Of a DNA stretch of 64,000 nucleotides, positions 11,846 through 24,300 are shown piece by piece; position 1 is the stretch's first letter; each line of letters starts with the position of its first letter. The position numbers were made by a program, and so were the translations under genes. The DNA is from Epiperipatus broadwayi. Taxonomy: Eukaryota > Onychophora > Udeonychophora > Euonychophora > Peripatidae. The notes beneath the pieces are model-generated. The model did no database searches. It was not told the DNA's origin and was given only the letters and a program-made list of their open reading frames with translations. The stretch is taken from NCBI GenBank assembly GCA_028023455.1, contig JAQFVV010006238.1, positions 7,450,572 through 7,514,571 of the forward strand, in the 5' to 3' direction.

Positions 11846-13129
11846 ATTCAATGATTCTGTATACTTTTCAACATAATGCATCATTTTCGCGCAATGTTAT
11901 TTTAAAAATTATGCGAGCACACACATTATTCTGTGAGGTAATTTTAATACATATTTTACTTATTGTTGTCATCAATTATGTTTTAAATTAATATAATGTA
12001 TTTTTAAAATAAATAAATAAAAATAATGACTTTGTTAAATTTATGTGATATTTAGGTTTTTGTAATTAAAATTTTACATTAGAATTTCGTCTGAATAAAA
12101 AACAAACAAAATATTAAATTCTTTTAATTAATTTTTTTTTCCATAAACGAAATTTATTTTTTAGATTTATTAGAGCGTATTTCTTAAAATTAACTGAGTT
12201 TATTCTATAACTTAAAATTAACTGAGTTTATTCTATAATTTACAAAGAGGTGCAAAACGGGCCTTCCTATGAAACTGTTTTAGCTTTTAAGTATCAATTA
12301 TTTACACAGCAAGAACTCCTCAGGCAAAGATTTAATCAATAAAGGATAACACTGTTTAACAAGAGTCAAGGGCAACTCAGCAAAAATAAACAGAATCTCA
12401 TTACTCCCATAGTGTAAACGCATAAATATTAACTCTCCGCGAACATAAACTTGGTTTCCTGTACCATAAACACGATGTTTTTTACTTTAATTAAAACTAA
12501 ACTTCTGACTGTGTGCATGCGTGTATATATATATATCTCATAATATCAATATCATTATTTTAAACGTCTTGTGCAATTTAACTTAACGAACGGAAGAATA
12601 ACTTATTCGACAACTAAAGATACTTTCTCAAAGTTTACGTCGACACTTCCAGTTTTCTACTTCCGCACGTTTTTTATTACATTTTAAATACTAATTCGAT
12701 TTTGATTTTATATAACTAATTTATTAGTTATTTAATAGTCGAAAGTTTTTATTTTTATTAGAATCCGTACCATATTTCTAATGTCCATCAACTATTTATG
12801 TATTATTGGATTTATTTATGTAATTTTACACTAAATTAGCATAGTTCTAATATATAAGTAATTAATTAAGTAAACCATTCATTCCTTCAGACTACGAATA
12901 AATAATACTATCTAAAAAAATGTTTCTATCTATATTTGAATTGAGACGAGTAGTATTGAATGTGAATGCTTTTACATACAAGTATGCAGACACACATTAA
13001 CTGGTTTCTTATTTGTAAATTTAACTTTTAAAATACTGAACAGCGACCAATCTGTAACTGTATAACTTTTGTAATTATAGTATTATAACTTTTCCTTTTT
13101 TTTTAATTATACAGATTTAATTGCATGCC
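11846..13129. other. AT-rich non-coding stretch of the left arm
   Basis: Apart from the 28-bp tandem pair and a short TA tract near 12527, nothing is recognised. Mirror at 43086-44367. Confidence 0.55.
12182..12241 (+). repeat. Two tandem copies of a 28-bp unit (left arm)
   Basis: CTTAAAATTAACTGAGTTTA plus TTCTATAA occurs twice in a row. The mirror copy lies at about 43976-44034. Confidence 0.85.
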
Positions 13130-14247
13130 TCCCTTCTTCATTTAAAATACTGGGCTATTCAAACAAGATAGCGATTGTAGGACTTATTTTCTTGATCTTT
13201 ATTGCTGCATAATTCTTCATAGAACACTTCAATCCATTTCATGATGTCATCTTTCTTTTTTGCAATAGTTTCATTTTTTTTCTCTTCGCAGAAGTATGTT
13301 GTCTATCAATTTTAAAATGTTTTTTGATACTTTTGAAGTTTTTATTCTCTTCTAATAACTTTTCTTGTTAATTTTCAATTGTATTTTCTTATACTATTAT
13401 TAATTCTTTTTTGTTCCCCTTTACAAATCTCTAGATATTCCGTCGTCCTTCTTAATGCATCAGTTTTATATAATTTCACATTCTTTCTTTTCTTCATAAA
13501 TTATCTTATCTCAGTGGAAATTTTACTGGACAATTGCTGCTGTTTATACCAGATATCTTTAGTGCAATTCTTAATAGTGTAACAGGTATATTCCTATTGA
13601 TTTCATTTAAATCTGAAACATCTTCAATAAAATCTTTTTAATATTTTAAAATTAGGTGCCTAATTCTAATTTCAATTCATTGGAATGTTTCTGAAGGTTA
13701 GGAATATCAACTGTAAATACGGTCTTTCTTAATAGTTTTTGTCTGTTTAGTTTTGCATTAACATGTATCTTACATCTCACTAATCAATGATCTCTTCCTA
13801 TGTCAAATTTATTAAGAACATTACAATCTTAAAATACATATTTTCTATTAGTCAAAATATAACCCAATTCTATTGTACCTTCATTTGAATGCTTCCATGA
13901 TTCCTTCTGTTTAATATTTTCCTCAAAAAACGAATTCATAATATTTTTTCTACACACTCAACAAGTTTGTGTCCTCTCTCATTTCTATCACCACTTTCAT
14001 CTTTCAATTGTTTACCAATTTTAATATTAAAGTCTTCCATGACAACTTTAAAATGTTGTTTGATCTAATCAAAATTTTTTGTACATCTATGTAAAAATAT
14101 TCTAATTCTTCATCACAATAAATGTTGTTCTTCCATTTTTTATTTATTATGAATCCTACTCCACTTGTACTTCCAATATTTGTGCCTTTATAGAAAAATA
14201 CATGACCACTTTTTAAATCAATTTATTCACTTGTTCTTTTTCACCCC
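13130..14247 (-). pseudogene. RTE-like LINE endonuclease and linker relic (left arm)
   Basis: Read on the minus strand with frameshifts and stops, it gives parts of an apurinic-like endonuclease domain from an RTE-clade LINE: an EDFNIKIG stretch (family GDFN), SGDRNERGHKLVE, an LTNRKY-like stretch, then FDIG-R-DH followed by a stop and LVRCKI, which matches the SDHR/LVR end of such domains. Beyond it a KTDALRRTEYLEICK-like linker and MKWIEVFYEEL fit the region between endonuclease and reverse transcriptase. The RT domain itself is missing. Several frames are needed, so it is a dead fragment. The 67-codon plus-strand frame at 13379-13582 is its antisense shadow. Confidence 0.72.
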
Positions 14248-14271
14248 ATTTATTTAATCACTTATCTTACT

Positions 14272-14840
<569 letters not shown>

Positions 14841-14884
14841 AAGATAGGTATGGGTGAATAACAGCTTTGCCATAGTAGTTTGCA

Positions 14885-15424
14885 TTAGTGTACAAAATAA
14901 ATTGTATCCAAGTGGAAAATAGACTTTATTTTGCTTAACTCTTAATTAAAGATTGCAAATTATGTAAAACCACAATCAAACTAATGAACATGAATACTGT
15001 TGGGATTATGGAAGATAACTGTAGCAAAACTATAAAGGTGAGGATTCTAAGCTTTCAACTGCATGGTGCTTGAAAGTATAAAACACCCCAACTACTTGAC
15101 ATTTAAACAATCTTCTCTTCATGTAGGGAACACAACAATTTTCTTTGGAAATAAGAATGTGGGTATATTAAAATCATAAATGAAAATGCTTTCTTCATTA
15201 GTTGTTCTCAACAGCAGTGATTAGGAGACATTATGCTTTTATAATGCATACCTTTTATTGTAAATCTTGAACTTACATTGATTTTCCTCTTCAAGATCTT
15301 TTTATATGTAGAAGTTTTCTTAATAGTCTTTGGGAATATACATATGGAGATCAAACAGGGTGTCAACTTTTAGAATGAATGGATTGAAAGAACTTGTGCT
15401 ATTTTATGATACCAAGGCAGAAAA
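14885..15424. other. Non-coding stretch of the left arm
   Basis: No feature recognised here or at 15671-16242. Mirrors lie at about 40800-41350 and 39990-40620. Confidence 0.55.
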
Positions 15425-15670
15425 AATATTCCATTCATGCAAAACAGAAATATCTCACTGACGAAGGCCACAAGCCAGAAACTAGTCTGCAGATATTGGA
15501 TGAGTAGGCACTAGATAGGGATTTTATGCACAAGTCTTTTGGCATCCATTGATTACTCTGGTTGGCACTGAATGGCACTACTATATGGAGAGAGTTTTGC
15601 ATGTTTTAATAACAGTAATGTACTAGCATAAGAAATAGTTATCATGTGATGTTTAGTGGTTCAACAGAAG
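15425..15670 (+). repeat. Third repeat family with hammerhead-like core (left arm)
   Basis: This unit contains CTGACGA (15458-15464), a short GGC/GCC helix, GAAAC (15478-15482) and then CTAGT pairing with ACTAG (15510-15514). It ends with text shared with 27290-27420 (a block around TTTTAATAACAGT and CATGTGATGTTTAGTGGTT). Related inverted copies lie near 27040-27200, and mirrored copies near 40620-40800 and 29060-29300. The order of elements around GAAACTAG resembles the two satellite families, so all three may be related. Confidence 0.65.
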
Positions 15671-16242
15671 TATCTACAGAGTTTATTATCAATACTGAAT
15701 TTAATGTAATTAGAAGGATTTGAATTCAGACTTTCAATCTCCCTACAGCTAATTAACATGACCACATATAATGTGAAAAATATAAATGACTTCCAATAAA
15801 TGTATTTTATGCTGAACCAGTTTTCATATGTTGGTCCAGATCATCATCTCCCACACACAACATATATAATCCATGCTCAATTTATATTAAGATAGCAGAT
15901 CTTCAAACTTTAATTGGTGAGCTTCAATATTTTTTATCCTCAACTCTTCAGATATTAATATTTATTGAAAATATGCTCAAAGCCCTAGTTAATACTAATA
16001 ATAATGTTATACCCATGTTGAATTTACATCACTTTGACTCCTCACATAAAGAACCTTTCACTATAAATATATACTTGTAATTAAATATTACATATTGCCC
16101 TGTGTTTTGCCCATCTTGTAGTCAAATGGACATATTAGGGTCCTATACATAAGAGGCCAAAGTGACTTAATGTTATCATGGGTATGACAATAATATTGGC
16201 ATCAATAATGGCTTTGAGAATTCCAAAATCAGATTTTCAATG

Positions 16243-16306
16243 GTATGGATGACTGAAGAGTTGGATGGTGGAGATGGATGACTGAAGAGTTGGATGGTGG
16301 AGAATA
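16243..16306 (+). repeat. Two tandem copies of a 29-bp unit (left arm)
   Basis: ATGGATGACTGAAGAGTTGG followed by ATGGTGGAG is repeated twice. The mirror copy lies at about 39937-39995. Confidence 0.85.
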
Positions 16307-16370
16307 ATGAAGTTCTGTCCATTAAAGCTTGAAGATGTGCTATCTTAATATAAACAGAGTACTGATTATA

Positions 16371-17664
16371 TGATCACTAGATGGAGCTTTACCAATAGCT
16401 CCTAACAAGCTTTGTTTACATAAATGCCAAGAGAGATAGAATTTAATATCTCTTTCATTGCCTCCCACCTCCAGACCATGGTTTTGAGCTAGTTGGCTCA
16501 CATCAGTGAAGGGATGGAAGACTAGAAACTATATCTAAATAGTAACTCTAAAATCAGCATTTATCAAACACGTTTCTATCAGTTTGAAAGCATGAAATTT
16601 CTCAGACATGTAATGTCTTCAAATCCAGCATAACAAACTAGATAGCTATATGGGTCTAAAATAAGTTCAGTTTCACCATATAGTAAAAGCCTCTGTAATA
16701 TATATCATTGCAAAAACCTTCAAGGGTACATTTATGATAAACAAAACAAATTATAAATTTCGTAACTTGCTTTTAGCTTGCATGTTATGATCACTAGATG
16801 GGTTTTTACCAATAGCTCCTAACAAGCTTTGTTTACATAAATGCCAAGAGAGAGAGAATTCAATATCTTTTTCATTGACTTCCACCTCCAGACCATGGTT
16901 TTGAGCTAGTTGGCTCACATCAGTGAAGGGTTGGAAGACTAGAAACTAGATCTAAATACTAACTCTAAAATCAGCATTTATCAAACACATTTTTATCAGT
17001 TTGAAAGCATGAAATTTCTCAGACACATAATGTCTTCAAATCCAGCTTACAAACTAAATATCTATATGGGTCTGAAATCAGTTCAGTTTCACCATATAGA
17101 TAATGAAAGAGATATTGAATTTTATCTCTCTCAGTGTTTATATAAACAAAGATTGTTAGGAGCTATTGGTAAAGCTCCAATTAGTGATCATAAAATGCAA
17201 GCTAAAAGCAAGTTACAAAATTTATAACTTCTTTTGTTTATCATAAATGTATCCTTGAAGGTTTTTGCAATGATATATATTGCAGAGGCTTTTACTATAT
17301 GGTGAAACTGAAGTTATTTCAGACCCATATAGCTATCTAGTTTCTTACACTGGATTTGAAGACATTACGTGTCTGAGAAATTTCATGCTTTCAAACTGAT
17401 AGAAATGTGTTTGATGAATGCTGATTTTAGAGTTAGTATTTGGATCTAGTTTCTAATCTTCCAACCCTTCATTGACGTGAGCCAACTAGCTCGAAACTAT
17501 GGTCTGGAGGTGGGAGACAACAAAAGAGATATTGAATTTTATCTCTCTCGGCATTTATGTGAACAAAGCTTGTTAGGAGCTATTGGTAAAGCTCTATCTA
17601 GTGATCATAAAACGCAAGCTAAAAGCAAGTTACGACATTTATAACTTGTTTTGTTTATCATATA
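16371..17664. repeat. Diverged 417-bp repeat family, head-to-head units (left arm)
   Basis: One full forward unit (16371-16787, 417 bp) is followed by a partial forward unit (16788 to about 17098). Then the orientation flips and about 1.3 reverse units run to 17664, where a TA tract begins. The unit is recognisably homologous to the 418-bp satellite: both hold, in the same order, AGAAACTA.ATCTAAA, a GTTTCTATCAG block, a CCATATA block and GGTACATTTATGA. The shared period and the adjoining TA tract argue for common descent. Confidence 0.88.
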
Positions 17665-18326
17665 TATATATATGGGGAGGATGATGATCCAGACCACGAT
17701 TGCTGGTTCCACGTGAAATACATTTATTGAAGGTCATTAATCTTTTTCACATGTATGTGTCATATGTATTGGCAGTGCAAATCTGATTTGTATTTAACAA
17801 TGATTACAAAGATTTTTTAAAGGATTTTTTTTGCATGAAGGCTTTTATGTTAATAAATTGAAAGATTAAAGAAAGTATTACTTTTATAAAACTTCTATTT
17901 GTGATTACTAAAGCAAAAGTTTGTGTTAAATGCTTTGAAACATAATAAAATTAGCCACTATTGTTCAAAAATGTAGTCACTTGAGTATGTATGTCAGACA
18001 TATCTTTAAAAAATACTTTGCCATTTAATGATACTATATCTATTATGACATTGTTTACAGATATACCCTGAAATCTGTTTTTTATAATTCGTTTGTATCT
18101 TTGTTTTTTATAACTCGTTTGTATTTTCTTAAAGAATTTTTTATCATTCATCGACTAAGTACATAATTGCACCAAATTCACTGTATGCAAATATTTTATA
18201 AAAAAAGTTGATTGCTTTAGTCCAGTGGTCCTGGAGCATAAACTCCTCAGATCAATTCAGGCTATCATTTCCAGCACTCGAACATCATATGAACTAATCA
18301 ATAAAGGGTTTATATATATATATATA
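17665..18326. other. Stretch between the two satellite-like loci
   Basis: Bounded by TA tracts on both sides. It contains a 66-codon minus-strand frame (17951-18151) with a short internal repeat of RYKRI/KKQ type. In the mirror copy (38090-38290) a base is missing within it, so it is not supported as a gene. Confidence 0.55.
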
Positions 18327-21300
18327 TGAAAAAACAAAAACAAGTTAATCACGTAACCTGCTATCACTTGTTATTTATGTCCAAAAGATGATGCTATACC
18401 AAACCGCCGAACAAGTGTAAGATTTGTTTTACATAAACGAAAAAAGAGTCAGAAATTAACTACCTCTTTCATTTGCTCACTCCCAGATCAGCTGATTTCA
18501 AGCTGGTTTGCTATCCTCAGTGGGAGATAGAGTATAGAAACTAGATCTAAAACACTGACTCTCAAGTGTTTATGCAAAACGTTTCTATCAGATTGCAAGC
18601 GTGAATTTTTCAGACCGGAAAAGTCTTCAAACCCAGCCTAGCAAGCTAGATATTTATATGGGTCTGATCTCAGTTCAGAATCACCATATAATCAAAGTCT
18701 CTGCAATATATATCATTGCAAGAAAACTCTAAAGGTACATTTATGAAAAAACAAAAACAAGTTAATCACGTAACCTGCTATCACTTGTTATTTATGTCCA
18801 AAAGATGGCGCTATACCAAAACCGCCGAACAAGTGTAAGATTTGTTTTACATAAACGAAAAAAGAGTCAGAAATTAACTACCTCTTTCATTTGCTCACTC
18901 CCAGATCAGCTGATTTCAAGCTGGTTTGCTATCCTCAGTGGGAGATAGAGTATAGAAACTAGATCTAAAACACTGACTCTCAAGTGTTTATGCAAAACGT
19001 TTCTATCAGATTGCAAGCGTGAATTTTTCAGACCGGAAAAGTCTTCAAACCCAGCCTAGCAAGCTAGATATTTATATGGGTCTGATCTCAGTTCAGAATC
19101 ACCATATAATCAAAGTCTCTGCAATATATATCATTGCAAGAAAACTCTAAAGGTACATTTATGAAAAAACAAAAACAAGTTAATCACGTAACCTGCTATC
19201 ACTTGTTTTTTTTGTCCAAAAGATGGCGCTATACCAAAACCGCCGAACAAGTGTAAGATTTGTTTTACATAAACGAAAAAAGAGTCAGAAATTAACTACC
19301 TCTTTCATTTGCTCACTCCCAGATCAGCTGATTTCAAGCTGGTTTGCTATCCTCAGTGGGAGATAGAGTATAGAAACTAGATCTAAAACACTGACTCTCA
19401 AGTGTTTATGCAAAACGTTCCTATCAGATTGCAAGCGTGAATTTTTCAGACCGGAAAAGTCTTCAAACCCAGCCTAGCAAGCTAGATATTTATATGGGTC
19501 TGATCTCAGTTCAGAATCACCATATAATCAAAGTCTCTGCAATATATATCATTGCAAGAAAACTCTAAAGGTACATTTATGAAAAAACAAAAACAAGTTA
19601 ATCACGTAACCTGCTATCACTTGTTATTTATGTCCAAAAGATGGCGCTATACCAAAACCGCCGAACAAGTGTAAGATTTGTTTTACATAAACGAAAAAAG
19701 AGTCAGAAATTAACTACCTCTTTCATTTGCTCACTCCCAGATCAGCTGATTTCAAGCTGGTTTGCTATCCTCAGTGGGAGATAGAGTATAGAAACTAGAT
19801 CTAAAACACTGACTCTCAAGTGTTTATGCAAAACGTTTCTATCAGATTGCAAGCGTGAATTTTTCAGACCGGAAAAGTCTTCAAACCCAGCCTAGCAAGC
19901 TAGATATTTATATGGGTCTGATCTCAGTTCAGAATCACCATATAATCAAAGTCTCTGCAATATATATCATTGCAAGAAAACTCTAAAGGTACATTTATGA
20001 AAAAACAAAAACAAGTTAATCACGTAACCTGCTATCACTTGTTATTTATGTCCAAAAGATGGCGCTATACCAAAACCGCCGAACAAGTGTAAGATTTGTT
20101 TTACATAAACTAAAAAAGAGTCAGAAATTAACTACCTCTTTCATTTGCTCACTCCCAGATCAGCTGATTTCAAGCTGGTTTGCTATCCTCAGTGGGAGAT
20201 AGAGTATAGAAACTAGATCTAAAACACTGACTCTCAAATGTTTATGCAAAACGTTTCTATCAGATTGCAAGCGTGAATTTTTCAGACCGGAAAAGTCTTC
20301 AAACCCAGCCTAGCAAGCTAGATATTTATATGGGTCTGATCTCAGTTCAGAATCACCATATAATCAAAGTCTCTGCAATATATATCATTGCAAGAAAACT
20401 CTAAAGGTACATTTATGAAAAAACAAAAACAAGTTAATCACGTAACCTGCTATCACTTGTTATTTATGTCCAAAAGATGGCGCTATACCAAAACCACCGA
20501 ACAAGTGTAAGATTTGTTTTACATAAACGAAAAAAGAGTCAGAAATTAACTACCTCTTTCATTTGCTCACTCCCAGATCAGCTGATTTCAAGCTGGTTTG
20601 CTATCCTCAGTGGGAGATAGAGTATAGAAACTAGATCTAAAACACTGACTCTCAAGTGTTTATGCAAAACGTTTCTATCAGATTGCAAGCGTGAATTTTT
20701 CAGACCGGAAAAGTCTTCAAACCCAGCCTAGCAAGCTAGATATTTATATGGGTCTGATCTCAGTTCAGAATCACCATATAATCAAAGTCTCTACAATATA
20801 TATCATTGCAAGAAAACTCTAAAGGTACATTTATGAAAAAACAAAAACAAGTTAATCACGTAACCTGCTATCACTTGTTATTTATGTCCAAAAGATGGCG
20901 CTATACCAAAACCGCCGAACAAGTGTAAGATTTGTTTTACATAAACGAAAAAAGAGTCAGAAATTAACTACCTCTTTCATTTGCTCACTCCCAGATCAGC
21001 TGATTTCAAGCTGGTTTGCTATCCTCAGTGGGAGATAGAGTATAGAAACTAGATCTAAAACACTGACTCTCAAGTGTTTATGCAAAACGTTTCTATCAGA
21101 TTGCAAGCGTGAATTTTTCAGACCGGAAAAGTCTTCAAACCCACCCTAGCAAGCTAGATATTTATATGGGTCTGATCTCAGTTCAGAATCACCATATAAT
21201 CAAAGTCTCTGCAATATATATCATTGCAAGAAAACTCTAAAGGTACATTTATGAAAAAACAAAAACAAGTTAATCACGTAACCTGCTATCACTTGTTATT

Positions 21301-24300
21301 TATGTCCAAAAGATGGCGCTATACCAAAACCGCCGAACAAGTGTAAGATTTGTTTTACATAAACGAAAAAAGAGTCAGAAATTAACTACCTCTTTCATTT
21401 GCTCACTCCCAGATCAGCTGATTTCAAGCTGGTTTGCTATCCTCAGTGGGAGATAGAGTATAGAAACTAGATCTAAAACACTGACTCTCAAGTGTTTATG
21501 CAAAACGTTTCTATCAGATTGCAAGCGTGAATTTTTCAGACCGGAAAAGTCTTCAAACCCAGCCTAGCAAGCTAGATATTTATATGGGTCTGATCTCAGT
21601 TCAGAACCACCATATAATCAAAGTCTCTGCAATATATATTATTGCAAGAAATCTCTAAAGGTACATTTATGAAAAAACAAAAACAAGTTAATCACGTAAC
21701 CTGCTATCACTTGTTATTTATGTCCAAAAGATGGCGCTATACCAAAACTGCCGAACAAGTGTAAGATTTGTTTTACATAAACGAAAAAAGAGTCAGAAAT
21801 TAACTACCTCTTTCATTTGCTCACTCCCAGATCAGCTGATTTCAAGCTGGTTTGCTATCCTCAGTGGGAGATAGAGTATAGAAACTAGATCTAAAACACT
21901 GACTCTCAAGTGTTTATGCAAAACGTTTCTATCAGATTGCAAGCGTGAATTTTTCAGACCGGAAAAGTCTTCAAACCCAGCCTAGCAAGCTAGATATTTA
22001 TATGGGTCTGATCTCAGTTCAGAATCACCATATAATCAAAGTCTCTGCAATATATATCATTGCAAGAAAACTCTAAAGGTACATTTATGAAAAAACAAAA
22101 ACAAGTTAATCACGTAACCTGCTATCACTTGTTATTTATGTCCAAAAGATGGCGCTATACCAAAACCGCCGAACAAGTGTAAGATTTGTTTTACATAAAC
22201 GAAAAAAGAGTCAGAAATTAACTACCTCTTTCATTTGCTCACTCCCAGATCAGCTGATTTCAAGCTGGTTTGCTATCCTCACTGGGAGATAGAGTATAGA
22301 AACTAGATCTAAAACACTGACTCTCAAGTGTTTATGCAAAACGTTTCTATCAGATTGCAAGCGTGAATTTTTCAGACCGGAAAAGTCTTCAAACCCAGCC
22401 TAGCAAGCTAGATATTTATATGGGTCTGATCTCAGTTCAGAATCACCATATAATCAAAGTCTCTGCAATATATATCATTGCAAGAAAACTCTAAAGGTAC
22501 ATTTATGAAAAAACAAAAACAAGTTAATCACGTAACCTGCTATCACTTGTTATTTATGTCCAAAAGATGGCGCTATACCAAAACCGCTGAACAAGTGTAA
22601 GATTTGTTTTACATAAACGAAAAAAGAGTCAGAAATTAACTACCTCTTTCATTTGCTCACTCCCAGATCAGCTGATTTCAAGCTGGTTTGCTATCCTCAG
22701 TGGGAGATAGAGTATCGAAACTAGATCTAAAACACTGACTCTCAAGTGTTTATGCAAAACGTTTCTATCAGATTGCAAGCGTGAATTTTTCAGACCGGTA
22801 AAGTCTTCAAACCCAGCCTAGCAAGCTAGATATTTATATGGGTCTGATCTTAGTTCAGAATCACCATATAATCAAAGTCTCTGCAATATATATCATTGCA
22901 AGAAAACTCTAAAGGTACATTTATGAAAAAACAAAAACAAGTTAATCACGTAACCTGCTATCACTTGTTATTTATGTCCAAAAGATGGCGCTATACCAAA
23001 ACCACGGAACAAGTGTAAGATTTGTTTTACATAAACGAAAAAAGAGTCAGAAATTAACTACCTCTTTCATTTGCTCACTCCCAGATCAGCTGATTTCAAG
23101 CTGGTTTGCTATCCTCAGTGGGAGATAGAGTATAGAAACTAGATCTAAAACACTGACTCTCAAGTGTTATGCAAAACGTTTCTATCAGATTGCAAGCGTG
23201 AATTTTTCAGACCGGAAAAGTCTTCAAACCCAGCCTAGCAAGCTAGATATTTATATGGGTCTGATCTCAGTTCAGAATCACCATATAATCAAAGTCTCTG
23301 CAATATATATCATTGCAAGAAAACTCTAAAGGTACATTTATGAAAAAACAAAAACAAGTTAATCACGTAACCTGCTATCACTTGTTATTTATGTCCAAAA
23401 GATGGCGCTATACCAAAACTGCCGAACAAGTGTAAGATTTGTTTTACATAAACGAAAAAAGAGTCAGAAATTAACTACCTCTTTCATTTGCTCACTCCCA
23501 GATCAGCTGATTTCAAGCTGGTTTGCTATCCTCAGTGGGAGATAGAGTATAGAAACTAGATCTAAAACACTGACTCTCAAGTGTTTATGCAAAACGTTTC
23601 TATCAGATTGCAAGCGTGAATTTTTCAGACCGGAAAAGTCTTCAAACCCAGCCTAGCAAGCTAGATATTTATATGGGTCTGATCTCAGTTCAGAATCACC
23701 ATATAATCAAAGTCTCTGCAATATATATCATTGCAAGAAAACTATAAAGGTACATTTATGAAAAAACAAAAACAAGTTAATCACGTAACCTGCTATCACT
23801 TGTTATTTATGTCCAAAAGATGGCGCTATACCAAAACCGCCGAACAAGTGTAAGATTTGTTTTACATAAACGAAAAAAGAGTCAGAAATTAACTACCTCT
23901 TTCATTTGCTCACTCCCAGATCAGCTGATTTCAAGCTGGTTTGCTATCCTCAGTGGGAGATAGAGTATAGAAACTAGATCTAAAACACTGACTCTCAAGT
24001 GTTTATGCAAAACGTTTCTATCAGATTGCAAGCATGAATTTTTCAGACCGGAAAAGTCTTCAAACCCAGCCTAGCAAGCTAGATATTTATATGGGTCTGA
24101 TCTCAGTTCAGAACCACCATATAATCAAAGTCTCTGCAATATATATTATTGCAAGAAATCTCTAAAGGTACATTTATGAAAAAACAAAAACAAGTTAATC
24201 ACGTAACCTGCTATCACTTGTTATTTATGTCCAAAAGATGGCGCTATACCAAAACCGCCGAACAAGTGTAAGATTTGTTTTACATAAACGAAAAAAGAGT

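Noticed and set aside
13379-13582. 67-codon hydrophobic frame, and its mirror at 42633-42833
   Set aside because: Antisense shadow of the RTE endonuclease-linker relic.
17951-18151. 66-codon lysine-rich minus-strand frame
   Set aside because: Its mirror copy has a one-base deletion that breaks the frame, and an internal short tandem explains the repeated residues.
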